Source: Gongronella butleri
Taxonomy: Eukaryota > Mucoromycota > Mucoromycetes > Mucorales > Cunninghamellaceae
Reading direction: 5' to 3'
NCBI GenBank assembly: GCA_025201375.1
Contig: JAIWZP010000049.1
Location: forward strand, 62,001-126,000
DNA: 64,000 bases
The notes below the pieces were generated by a model. It was not told the DNA's origin. It was given only the letters and a program-made list of their open reading frames with translations, and searched no databases. Below, in pieces: positions 44,710 through 55,814 of the stretch; the first letter of the stretch is position 1; each line of letters starts with the position of its first letter. Both the position numbers and the translations under genes were made by a program.

Positions 44710-47455
44710 CAAACCAATTGATCGCAAGAAAAACGCCCTTATAAACGTGACTCGTCGCTCAGTCAAGGTTTAAAAAATCTTCAGCAAGCTCTCGCGCGAA
44801 TCCCATGATAATCTAATCCAAGTCTCTCTACGCATGGAGCAGATGCAGAGGCAATGAGAGAACCCTTGGGGCTAGCTACGTCAATAAATCTCGAGTTCAC
44901 GTCGAGAAACATCCGTTTTGCAGCAAAAATAAAACGTCAGTCGCGATTTTTACAATACATAGTCTACCTGATCGATCGCCAAGATATCTTGCATTCGATG
45001 ACCTTCTGCATTTGCCACAAATGGATTCAAATGTGAGGCGATTTCGTTCGATTAAAGAGCAGCTGGCATTGTGCAAATTGTAATTTGTCTTTTTTTGCTG
45101 TTTCTGATTATCCATCCGTTGAACAAGGTGCCAAACAACGCTCACTCGCCAGAGCACAACTAGATGCATCGAATGAGCCCACCAGCGCCACTGTAGACTG
45201 CATTTTGAGTTCTTTGTCGCAGAATGCAAAAAATGACGGAAATGGGCTCGCGTTGCAATTTTCCAAAATCGAGGTTCGTGAAATCCCATCAAACTTGTCC
45301 ACCAAGTAGATCGAATCAATTCACTGTCAGAAATACCAAAAACGAGACGGGTCGATGCACTCAATCCTGAGCAATGGGCAATTTTAGGTTAAATTTCAAA
45401 CGCGAATCGCACGGGAAAAACACGCTCAGCGATCGTCACTGACGCGTCCACTGGCAAAAGAGACGCCAGGTGCATAAATTTGATACGGAGCAGACGCGTG
45501 TCACTCGACGCCTGACGCGGTTTATCACGCGTCGAAAAATATATATGATTTTGAAATCGTGTCTAAATTGCCAAAAATCAGTTTTTTCAAAGATCAATCA
45601 TGTCCACATGCGCAGTGAGTGATGTTCTTCCTGATGAACTGACTTTCAAGGCGCTGTGTCCAGTCGTCGTAAAGTTAGCCTTGACGTGAAAAATCGCAGC
45701 TTTTTGCATTTTACGCGACAACCAGTCAATGGACCCCCATTGATATGGCATTATTATAGGTCACGAGGACCCGTTTACCATGTGCTGTGAATGCCGTGGC
45801 GATCTGAGAGCTTGAATTTTGTCGATTTTTCCATCCTCGACTGTACCCCTTGGAAAATTCGCCATTTTTGAAAATTGTGCTAGCGGGCCATCCAGTGGTC
45901 GCAGTGCCCTGGGGATGGGCTCATTCGAAAGGGCACCTGCTTCTGCACCTAATGCTTGTGCTGTCAAGACAGTACAGTGATCCGAAAGGCCATGGTGTCG
46001 CGTTAAAGGCCAAAACAACAATCCACATAAATGAAATGACTGGCGGGCTGTCCGACCTTTCTGAAAATGTACGTACGCGATGCTCATGCTGCGCAGTGAC
46101 CAACGATAGAAAAAAACAGGGGATCGAAGCGCGCGCGCTTTCAATTTTAAGCGCTGTTTCACTTGGCAAACGCGTTGTTTCATGCTTGGCATGGCCATGA
46201 TGGGCCAAGTGTGCAGCAGCTCGAGTCACGATGCTTAGAGCGCTAGTCTTCAGGGCATTGGGATGCACCAGGACCGCATACGCGCCGTGGTGGAGAGCCA
46301 TCTCTCATCAAAAATGTCGTATTTTAGTTTCATGTCAAAGAGAAAAGAACCAAAGCTCTGAACCATCTGGCTAGAAATAAGGACCATGCGGCGCTGCTGA
46401 TCGTAAAAGGCGCACACCACATTGTCCAGCGTGCTCTGGATGGATGGAAAGCACCATCCGTGATCATTAATTCTCTTTTTTTTGGCATCATTGTGGGTGA
46501 AACACGCGTGTTGTTCACTTTTATGCGTGACGTCGCGTCATTCATGCATCACTGTGTGCTGCAAGCGCATGTCACGCATGCCACGGGCGCACGATGGACC
46601 TCGCGTGACAAATATGCGACAGAACCGCCTTTGCGCGAGAAAAAGGACACACCCCCCCACGCATGGAAAAATAGAGCCATTGGCGGTCTCAACTACGAGC
46701 CAATCATGTGCATGCCCTTTATCCAAGAGGTGCGGAGCCATGGCAGGCAGCAAGTGGAAGATGTCGCCTGGTGTTCATTGTTCTTTATCGTGGTGACGTC
46801 TAATTAGGCCAGTGTTGGCCATTGGACGAGGTGGTGTGCGGTGCAGTGGTGGTGGTGACGGCGGAGACCCAGAAATAGAATCCGTGTTCCTATTTTTGGG
46901 GCCCGGCACCTGGGCGCGGCAAGCATTTTCATTGGCTAAATCATTAAAAACAAAAAAAAAAGAAAAGAACGGTTGTCCCACCCCCCTGTGCTTTTTGTGT
47001 GACGCGATGCTGCAAAGGTTCCCTTTTTTAGTCGTTTGACACTTTTGCCTTTGCAACAATGATGTGTGAATACAGAAAACAAGGAAAATGAACATAGTCA
47101 GTGTTCATCCCGCGCCTCTGGAAATATGGCCCAGGGGGATTCGCAACTGAGGAATATCCGAACGTCGATCAAGGTACAAAATAGAACAAAAGAACAAACA
47201 TGAGACAGCTCCTCCCCCCATTGTTTGAAGCGTCAAATTCGCCATGAATGCCAAATCTTTCTAGAAATGCCGGGTTTTGCGTAAGCATGCGGGAGAACAA
47301 TAATGCGTCTTGCGTGCAACTCTCCAAAGAAAAAAAAAATCAGTTTTGCCCCTCAGCAGGGATCGTTCACCGATTAAAAAACGAAGACACGATGAAAAAA
47401 AAATGGTAAAAATAAAAAAAATCATGCAATTGATTCCATTTAGCCGTCTGTTTTA
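44710..47455. other. Convergent intergenic region with repeat copy 3
   Basis: Lies between convergent 3' ends of GSK3 and the glycosyltransferase gene. It holds family A repeat copy 3 (45210-45930). Apart from it, 45930-47455 is moderately GC-rich with several open frames on both strands, none with recognisable motifs or splice structure. No gene is supported. Confidence 0.5.
45210..45930. repeat. Dispersed repeat family A, copy 3 (~0.7 kb)
   Basis: Same landmark order as copies 1 and 2: ACGCGAATCGCACGGGAAAAA, TGACGCGTCCACTGGCAAAAG, CAGACGCGTGTCACTCGACG, CGCGTCGAAAAAT, a CACATGCGCAG block, CCTTGACGTGAAAAATCG, CCATCCAGTGGTCGCAGTG and GGGGATGGGCTCATTCGAA. More diverged than copies 1 and 2 are from each other. 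Confidence 0.7.
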
Positions 47456-49254
47456 TTATGATTGCACAAGACGCTCCTGTTGATCATCCTGGGCATGCCA
47501 AAAAGGATCGCCTGGGCGGCCACGTGCGGGCATTTGCGAGTGTGGTTGGTCTTGGTAATAATTTTGGATTTGCTCCTGCTGCATGGCATATTGTTGCTGC
47601 ATCTCCTTGTCGTTTGAGTGTTGGAGGTGATCCATTTCAATCTTTACGTCCGCGTTCGCCGCCGCATCAGCCTCGTCTCCTTGGCGCTTGATGTCGGCCG
47701 CCAATTCAGTGCCAACACCTGGAAAAAAAAAAAAGATCAGCCAACCTTCTCGTTTTTCCATCCGCCTCGTCCTCCCCCCTTTTTTCTGGCTCCTCCTTGT
47801 TCTCGGTTTTTACCAGCGCGAGTGCCTGCAGAGAGAAAAAGAGAAAAAAAAAAAAAACAGTATGAGCATACAAATCGACGCGTTTTCATTTTCATTTTTC
47901 TTATTTTTTTCTTTTTTACCCCATGCGGTGACATGCAGCGTGAACAAGGCATAAATCTTCATGATGGCAAAGTAATAGTTGAAAATGAGCCAGAATGGGA
48001 TGACCCAGATGTCTTGAGGGCGGCGCAAAAAGTGGGGGATGAGCTTTAGCGCGCGTGTGACGAGCAGCCAGCAAATATAGGAGACAGCAATGTTCCATGG
48101 GGGCAACGCATTGGCGCTCTTCTTTTCTTGGATGGAGGCAAACACGCCGACGAGAATGGGACCGGCAAGGAGCGTCAATGGGTTGAAAATCTTGTCGACC
48201 ATTGTAAAAGCAACATAGGGATGGCGATGCCAAATGTAGCGTTCCGTAAAGAGCGAGCGGAAGTCCGAGCGCCAGGTATTGCGTGTCCATCGCAGCACTT
48301 GCTTGACAAAGCGCCAATTGTTTTTAAAAGTCGAAAAAAGCTCGGCTTCCTTGCAAACCTGCGCGTACGTGTTCCATCCGTGCGAATGCATCCAGCGCGT
48401 CAAGAATTTGTCATCGCCACTGTTGAGCGGATACTTTCCGCGCCACAAATCGTTGGTAAAGCAGTATTGGAAGGCCGGGTCCTTGAGAATGAGCGTGCGA
48501 TACGCGGCTGTGCGTCCAGACAAGCAGCAAATACCGCCATCAATGTGCGTGGACGCTGCAATTTCGATATTTCGCGACGTGAGACGGAAACCAGCGAGAA
48601 TCTCCCACACCGTCTGATGGCCCTTGGGATCCACGGCATGCACCGTCTGCGACGTGCCAACACCACCCATTTTGAGATCCTCAAAGCACGCGAGAATGTA
48701 ATCGAGCATCGTGGGCTTCCAGATCGCATCATCATCGGCAAAGACGAGAATTTCCGTGTTTGTCGCATTGATGCCCTCGACCATTTGCAATCGCTTGTTC
48801 GCCTTTGGCACCGTCAACACGCGAATGCGCGTCGGATCAACCTCGTTGGCAAGCTCTTCCAATGGGCCGCGCATCTTGGTTTCAGTGATGATGACAATCT
48901 CCTTGGGGCGGCACTCTATTTTGTTTTTAGTTAGCAGGATGCAGGACCGGGTGATGTCAATCTTGTTTTTTTTTTTGGCTCTTTTGCCCACTTTTGCTCC
49001 CCCTGTTTTCTTTTTCTTCTCTTACTGAGCCAGCTGCGAGCAGCAATCTTAAATTCGTCACCAGCATCAATCGTTGGCACAATGATGGTGACATCCTCCT
49101 CGGGCACATACGTCGGATTGGCCTTTGGCCGCCTTGGCTTGTAGACAAGGTAGGCAATCACGCGGATAAAGTACCACAGATAGCGGTAAAAGCCAATGAT
49201 ACCCAATGGCAAGAAAAAGGGCAAAAGCCCGACGTCGTCCGTCAAATATAACAT
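47456..49254 (-). CDS. Processive family 2 glycosyltransferase (Cps1/hyaluronan synthase-like), 4 exons with a 12-nt microexon
   Basis: Minus-strand exons 49254-49026, 48915-47920, 47825-47814 (12 nt) and 47718-47456 join in frame to 499 aa. An N-terminal membrane segment (LLPFFLPLGIIGFYRYLWYF) is followed by the GT-A fold: VTIIVPTIDAGDEF, EIVIITETK, the FADDDAIW metal/nucleotide-sugar motif, THIDGGICCLSGRTAAYR, the NSGDDKFLTRW acceptor-site GDD, and QVLRWTRNTWR, equivalent to the Q/RxxRW motif of processive synthases. Three or four C-terminal membrane helices follow, then a cytosolic Q-rich tail. It is likely a plasma-membrane polysaccharide synthase using a UDP-sugar; the polymer cannot be predicted. 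It fits the fungal type 3 capsule/hyaluronan synthase-like group rather than chitin synthases (no QRRRW, no EDR). Confidence 0.88.
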
Positions 49255-49761
49255 GTGGGTTCTATGGGGGTCGCTCTACCACTCAATAAAAAAAATGCAA
49301 AAAATGTAGAAACGAAGGTATCAAAAAAAAAGTAAAGAAGAGAAAAGAGATAAAAAAAAGAGGTGATCGAGGGGCAAGAAGGGTAAGAAAAAAAAAAAAA
49401 AAGCAAGGCGCCGAATTTGATCTTTTGCGATTGCTGGCCAATTTAAGGTCCACTCGTGTAACACCCCCCAAAAAGCCTATTTGTGATCAAAGCCCTTACC
49501 ATGCGGCGGTAGAGCCCAATCCCCAATAGGCTCACGGAAACCCTTTTTGTTGTAAAAACGATAAAAATAGCAAAACGGCAGGCAAAAAAAAAAAGAAAGA
49601 AAGAAATTGAGCCCATGAACGCCCCAATGGCTGCTGCCAAGGTTTTTCTTCAATTCCAAATTTCCAGACGGGACCCTTTATTTAATCACGGCCATTTTTG
49701 CGCGTGCGCGTGCCACCTTGGCCAATGGCAAAAAAAAAAAAAAAAAAAAAATTGAAAAATA
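49255..49761. other. Spacer between glycosyltransferase and phosphatase genes
   Basis: Both genes are on the minus strand. The spacer holds A runs (49389-49402 and about 49730-49750) and no supported gene. Confidence 0.5.
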
Positions 49762-50804
49762 TTACAAAGTCACTTGTTTCAGTTGATCGGCCAAATCATC
49801 CACGTTCTTGACCTTAGGCTTGGCGCCGCTGGGGGCGCGGCGTGGTCGGCGGGCAGCCAGATCATAGGGCACGGGCGCGGGGTCAGGGCCGCCGTCGGGG
49901 GCAAAAGCGTAATGCGTGCAAATGGTGGATGGCTTGGGCGCCAGCTTGTTCAGATCATCTGATGCTGAATCGTATGGGTGTCTAAAGATGTAATTGCTCA
50001 CGTTGCTCTCCTGAAAGATGCGCTCTAGGTAGATTTGCACCTTGTCAAGCTCATTATCGCCCTTGACGCGCATTTCTTCCCATTGATGGTCAAATTCGCG
50101 GATGCACAAGTGGTTAAATGGCTGCAGCACGGCTTTCTGCGTCGAGTCGTCAATGAGGATGGTGTTGCTGTAATTGAACCGCGGCAGCGCCTTCCACACA
50201 CGCTCCAAATCCTTGAGAGTGATCACTTTTCGCCGATAATCCGCGTGGCTCAACCCGAAGTCCATACGAGTCCATTCCAATTCGAGTTGGTCTCGGTGGT
50301 CGCCAAAGATTCTGCACATCTTGTCCACATTGTGAGGCTGAGCTACAAGGATAGGCAGAAAAAAAAAGAAAAAAAAGGCGCATGTCAGCGATCAAAGCCA
50401 AAAAAAAAAAGAGTTAAAAAGCCTTGCATACCCTGCTGGGCTTGGAATGAACTGCGACACCCGTCGCACACACACAACCCAAACGACTCTAGCTTACCGG
50501 AGCTCCACACCATCACTGCAAAATGCTTGAATAAATAGTCAAAAAAGGCCTTGTGGCCAGGGCGCGCGTACAGACTCGCCGACTTGGCTGTGCGTGAGAC
50601 GAGCGTGCCGTTGAGATCCAGGATAACGAGCTGTCGTTTGGTTGGCTCGTCAACTTTGACCGACTTGGTCTCCACAGCCTTGACATAGCTCTCTGAGACA
50701 ATTTGTAGCTGTTTGTGCAATTTGAGCGACTGTTGCCGCTCACGGCTGGCACCGGTCGTTGAGAGCCGCCGGCTAATATGTTCTATTGATGACTTGATCG
50801 TCAT
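49762..50804 (-). CDS. FCP1/NIF-homology (HAD-superfamily) phosphatase-like protein, 2 exons
   Basis: Minus-strand exons 50804-50498 and 50342-49762 join to 295 aa. The FCP1-homology domain starts with LVILDLNGTLV (about 59-69), followed by YARPGHKAFFDYLFKHFAVMVWSSAQPHNV and, later, TILIDDSTQKA with the paired aspartates of the motif. The nucleophile Asp63 is present, but the position of the second Asp of DxD is Asn65 (DLN). This DLNGT variant is, to my knowledge, common in a fungal/plant subgroup of NIF proteins, so activity may be altered. The basic N-terminus (RRLSTTGASRERQQSLKLHK) could be a targeting or disordered segment; the C-terminus has a basic RRPRRAP patch. Substrate unknown; relatives act on RNA polymerase II or other phosphoproteins. 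Confidence 0.85.
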
Positions 50805-52858
50805 TAAAGAAGCGGCAGAACGATTGTTCAGGAACAAAGAACGGAGAACAAGAGAAAAAGAAAAAAATCAATGCCGACTTTGGAACAGAGCAAATGATTT
50901 GCTCTCGATTGCGGCAGGCGGAGTTCATACGCCAAAAATGCTGCCCAGAGCCCTCCCGCTGGGCCCGCTTGATAAGCGCGAAAGCTCATGGAGACGGCGG
51001 GTTCATTAAAGCGTGCATTTCAATGTTTCCGTCATAGAAAAAAAAAGACCCTGAAGCACCCTATGGGGAACATTACTGCCATTTGAAACATTGTGCAGCT
51101 GGGAGGGGGGTGTCGAAAGACAAGTCTTGGCGAGCCGCATCGGCGTCAAGCGAGGCCAAGTTGCTGCGACAGCGGATTTTTGTGGCACCCTGATCACTCA
51201 TGTGAGACACGACATTGTGCGTGGTGAGGCTCAAGTTGTACCTGGCTACACAGATCAGGTGCTCATGGCTTTCATTTGTGCGAACAGAAACAGGCAAAAA
51301 TCCGGGTCCCAGGCCGTGGATGGGCGCGTGTGGCGATTTGATCGTTGCAAGAACAATGCCCACGGTGACTCACGCTCTCAAAGTATCGCTTGGGCTCAAT
51401 GGCTTTGGGATCTGAGCCTAAGACGACTTATTAAAAAGGCCAAACGTATTTTCAAGAACAACTTGGCCAAAATGGAACCAAAATGCTTTCCAGCTCTGTC
51501 AAAGGCATGCCCTCGTTCATCAATTGGGTCATTTTTTGTACAAGGAACTAAGTCCACGTTAATTGACTCGTGGGTTACAAGAGATCGCATTGAAAAGTAG
51601 AAAAATTGTAGTGTAAACAAAACGCGTGCTGTATCACTCGCAGGACGCGTTTTTCTTGTAATAATGGGCATCCGCCGACATGGTCGGTCGCCCGATGCCG
51701 GATGACGCGCTTTTTGAGCGTGTCGTGTTCAATTGCCATCGAGTTTGCCTTGAGGCAAAAGTTGGCCGTTTTGCATTTTGAGCCGCATGTTCCTCGACAA
51801 CCATCCCTTTGAATCCAAGTCTTGATCACATTTCACCTGGCTAACATGGGGTTGAAATGCGCAATGACATTGGTTTCAAGGTGCGGTTATGAACGAATGA
51901 GTAATGCATTCGGCGATTGGATGCGAGTAATCCTTGAAATTGCAATTTCTCAGCAACAATTGACCGGAATGCGATTCACAAAAGACCCAGTGATGCGCGT
52001 GGTCCAATTGAGCTTTTTTTTACGAGCACTGGATTTCGCGTTAATGCGAGCAAGTTTAGAGCATGTTCAAGAAAATAACCCTTTGGCACTATAATCATGA
52101 CAGAACGCCAGGAAAAAATCGCACAGACTTGGTTTTAAATTCAATCGTTGCGACTCGTGTGCGCACACATTTCATAAAGATTTTCAACGCCCACAAAAAT
52201 ATCTGGCACTCTTCATGCGCCAAAAAGGTGTAAAAAGCGTAAAGCTCGCGAATCTGCGCGACTGGGTGTAGCAATCGATCAGCCGCTTTTGACCAGTGTA
52301 TCATTCTAGCTCGTACTCTTTTTTTTGCAGGTACCCTTGGATAACATTCTTTGGTGTAGACAACATTAATATGATCACGCCACTATGCAGACGTTATTTT
52401 TGCTCAATGGGCAGCATTTGCCTTGGCGATCCCTTTCAAACTCTCCCAGGTCATCATGCGCACCTGCTGCGTGAATTTCACCGGGGGGATTATGGCCTTT
52501 CCGGCACCAGCAATATTGTACATCGTTAAACAATGTCATATTTTGCTTAATTCGCCACATAATCTAGTTTAACACGTTTTGTGCATTGATTTCAGTCAAA
52601 TTATGTACTGTAGTAGCATCAAGATGCATCAACTTGAAAAGCGAATCTTGTGTTTTCGCGATGAATTGGAATGAATTCTTCAAAATAGACGAGATTTGTG
52701 ATAATGCGCACATAGTTTCGCGTTGTCACCTTAGTTTTGTGTCACTCTGACCCTTTCAAGAATCTTTGTGCGTGAGTGCACAAGGGCTTGGTTTTATGTG
52801 CAACCAGTAAAAAAAATATAAATGAGCGCACGCACCGATTTGTTTCAACATTTTGCCA
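50805..52858. other. Divergent intergenic region, repeat-like
   Basis: No gene is supported; a 169-codon frame at 51091-51600 lacks motifs. Around 51640-51830 the sequence recalls part of family A (GACGCGCTTTTT, GAGTTTGCCTTGAGGCAAAAG, TTGCATTTTGAG, CGACAACC). A single TACTGTA occurs at 52606. The 250 bp before the next gene is AT-rich. Confidence 0.45.
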
Positions 52859-53602
52859 ATGGCTTCCTCATCCGCTGTAAGCATCGATGATGCTTCAGTG
52901 CAATCGACTCCTGGCGCGCCGCCGCTGCCTCCGCTGCCTGACTTGAAGCAAAAAACGTTTTTTGTGCACACATACTCGCCGGGACCTGATTACTCGATCA
53001 GCTCCATTGGATACCTGCATTTAATCAATCCCTGGCGTTTCTATCGCAGCAAATTCTTTAGACACATTGAGCCTCCTCTCACCAAATATTTCGGGGCTCC
53101 ATTGTATAGGTTTTCAACGCCAGGACTCAAGGACTCTACTTGTGTTCTAATATTGGCCACTGCTACACGACAAAAACTCTTTATTTACTCTGGCTACATT
53201 GTGGCACACTTGGGCGTCTTTGCTTTTCTTTATCAAGTTTTTCAAAACAACAGCCCACTGATGAAGGCATGCATCTATTTTCAATTAGGAATGTTGGCGT
53301 TTTGCTACTTTATTGCGGCTGTTACAATCATTACAGATCGGATTTTCGTTTCCAAAGCCTTGTACTTTACAAAGATCACTGAGTCGGCTGATGATGGCTT
53401 TGCAACTCGTCCAATACCATTAATTTGCACAGAGAAATGCGACGATGTGTTGAAGTATGTCACTTGGCTACCTATTGACGTAGAAACCCCGCCATATTTT
53501 GCTACAATTACGCTTGAATTTGGAGGGTATCTTGCTTTGATTGCAATTGAAATAATGACTATGATGTACGTATATCAAAACACGTCAACCAAAGGTGCGT
53601 AA
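52859..53602 (+). CDS. Unrecognised membrane protein, ~247 aa (possibly extended by a second exon to 53761)
   Basis: The first ATG gives 247 aa to TAA. A proline-rich N-terminal stretch (GAPPLPPLPDLKQK) is followed by aromatic-rich YSPGPDYSISSIGYLHL and three or four hydrophobic segments (KLFIYSGYIVAHLGVFAFLYQVF, IYFQLGMLAFCYFIAAVTII, TLEFGGYLALIAIEIMTMMYV). I do not recognise the family. Codon use is A/T-richer than in most genes here. A GTGCGT donor-like site at 53595 and an AG at 53638-53639 would remove 45 bp and extend the protein through a T18 tract (five Phe) into LDNAIGNLYDEFRAVMELERDRLISRFSTL, ending at TGA 53759-53761. That tail is convincingly protein-like, so the longer form may be the real one. 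It sits in a repeat-rich block. Confidence 0.65.
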   Translation: MASSSAVSIDDASVQSTPGAPPLPPLPDLKQKTFFVHTYSPGPDYSISSIGYLHLINPWRFYRSKFFRHIEPPLTKYFGAPLYRFSTPGLKDSTCVLILATATRQKLFIYSGYIVAHLGVFAFLYQVFQNNSPLMKACIYFQLGMLAFCYFIAAVTIITDRIFVSKALYFTKITESADDGFATRPIPLICTEKCDDVLKYVTWLPIDVETPPYFATITLEFGGYLALIAIEIMTMMYVYQNTSTKGA

Positions 53603-53651
53603 TTTGCTCGTGAAATGACCTCAAATAAATAAATGTCAGGTCTCTTCCGCA

Positions 53652-53670
53652 CTTTTTTTTTTTTTTTTTT
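53652..53670. repeat. T18 tract at the 3' end of the membrane protein gene
   Basis: About 18 T follow CCGCAC. If the proposed second exon is real, the tract is coding (Phe run) and its length sets the reading frame downstream. Confidence 0.6.
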
Positions 53671-53761
53671 GGACAATGCAATTGGGAATTTGTATGATGA
53701 GTTTCGGGCTGTGATGGAGCTAGAACGCGATCGTCTCATTTCTCGCTTTTCCACTTTGTGA

Positions 53762-55814
53762 AAAGCTATTTTTTCAATTTTGGCACTTTGGACGCGCTTT
53801 CCTTTTATTCATACCCTTTCTGGCACTTTTACACTCTCACTTTTGCTGGCGCTCCTTCTGGCACGTGTTCTTTTTTCGATTCTGCAGAGTTTTGATGACG
53901 ACACGCGTTCAAACACGCGCAAACCACACAAAATGGCGAGTTTGCGCGAATCCCACACCGGAATCCTACCGGATCGGGGTCCACGGCGAGAAATTTATGG
54001 GCTGATGTGGGCTGAATCACGAATGGGCCGGGTAAAAATTGGTTGTCCGGCGCGATCATACATTTTTTTTTTCAGGGAAATCAGGGTCCTAGGCTATCTT
54101 CGCGCTTGTTTGTCGGACTCTGCGCGTTTCCAATGACTTGCCTGGCGTGACACCCATGGGAGGCTGACTGTGAATCTAAAGAGAGAGCGCTGCAAAAGGG
54201 GCATGCAGGCTGTGTGGTGTCAGGTAAAACGGTAATACCCGCCTTTTCAGGCGCCGCCAGCCTCATGAGAGAACATTGAGCCCCACGTCATCCTTGCACG
54301 AGAGAGGCCTCATTGAGTGATCCAAGTTTAGCCAGATCAAAATGTGCCTGTCGTCCGAGAAAGAGCGCGAGTGGTTCGGATCATGCACGTAAATGGCCAC
54401 ATCGTCTCCATTTATTTTGTTATTTGTGCTCGTTTGTGGAGGGCAAATGGATCCAGATCCACGGGCAAGGATGGGCGAGAGTGACGTGGGGCCGAGCGAT
54501 CGAATAAAAAAGTGGAGACAAGGGGCCGTTCACAAGATCGCATATGCAAATGGAAGGTGACACCATGCGATATGATATTTTTTTCCCTCCTAAATTTGCC
54601 AAATAGGACACATTTTTTTTGAGACAGGTCCAGCGCGCGGTCGTAAGGGGGTATTTGTCAAGTACAGTTGGAAAAATCTGGGCAATGCACAATCTCACGC
54701 CCACGCTTTGTCTACGTTGGGACAATGGCGCATCCGATGAGAAAATATAGGGTGTACACGCAGGCTGTCCACGCTTTTCTCATGAGAAAAAAGCGGACCC
54801 ACACACTTGGGGCGCCATTCGATCACCAATGCTTAAGCCCCCCGCTTTTTTTTTGTTTTCTCAATTACGCTACATAGCGTGAGCGCAAGCCTCTCAATTG
54901 TCAAATCAGGGGAGGCTTGTCTCATTTTTCATTGGCTCGAACCTGGCGGAGCGTTGCACATTGCCTTTTTCGGTCGCAAAGCCCTACTGGCCAATGTTGC
55001 GATTGTCTATCACGAGTACTTGCACAGGATGGAAGAAATTGCCATATTGAGCCCACGTAAATAAATCTGCTTGGGTCACCCAAAGCAAAAACTCTATCTC
55101 TTTGCGTCTTTGTGCACCGTCGGCGCAACAAGGTGCGGGGACATCGCGACGAAAAGCGACGAAAAAGACGAGCGATGGCGCAAAAGACTACAATAGAAAC
55201 TGGTAGCCTGAGTAAACGACGAGGGGGCCGTCACGAATTAGGGTTGAAGCCGATGCGGGGTTCCCGACTTGCCTGAGATTCGTGGGAAACTTGCCAATTT
55301 GCGTGCAAAAAAAAAATGGGACAAATGGGAGGCGGCGGAACACCAAAGATTTTTTTTTTTTTTCGGACCTGCAAGGTAATAGGAGGGAGGTGGTCGGCCG
55401 AGAAAAAAAATGGAAGTTCCTCGGGGACACAGGAGGCAATTGCCTATCGTCTCAACCTGATAGCAAAAGTCGATCGCCCTTTATCGCTATGACAAGAGGA
55501 CTCGTTAACAAGACAATAAGGCGTCGCCATGATCTTTGACTGTCTATTCGCACCGTTCTTGCCAAATCGGAAACTAAGGTTTGGTAGATTCAATGTAATT
55601 GCAAACCCTTTTCCATGGAAAATAAGCTTTTTGCGGTCCCTCAGGCCAAATCACAGGCGAGGGGAAGGGGAAAGCGGCATCCCACGGCTGGATTGGAGCA
55701 ATTATAAAGTGTCTTACTTTTTTTTTCTTTCCCTGAATTTTTTTTTCTTTCTCCTTTCTCCTCTTTTTACTCTTTTTGCACGTCCAAAAGGGCCACCCCT
55801 TTTTCTTTTACACA
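53762..55814. other. Gene-free region upstream of the nucleoside transporter gene
   Basis: No gene is supported. A TATA-like ATTATAAAG lies at 55701-55709, ~105 bp before the next start, followed by a T/C-rich tract, a plausible core promoter. The rest shows short frames without motifs. Confidence 0.45.

Noticed and set aside
51091..51600. 169-codon frame in the phosphatase/membrane-protein spacer
   Set aside because: No recognisable motif, non-coding-like composition, and overlaps an equally open frame on the opposite strand.
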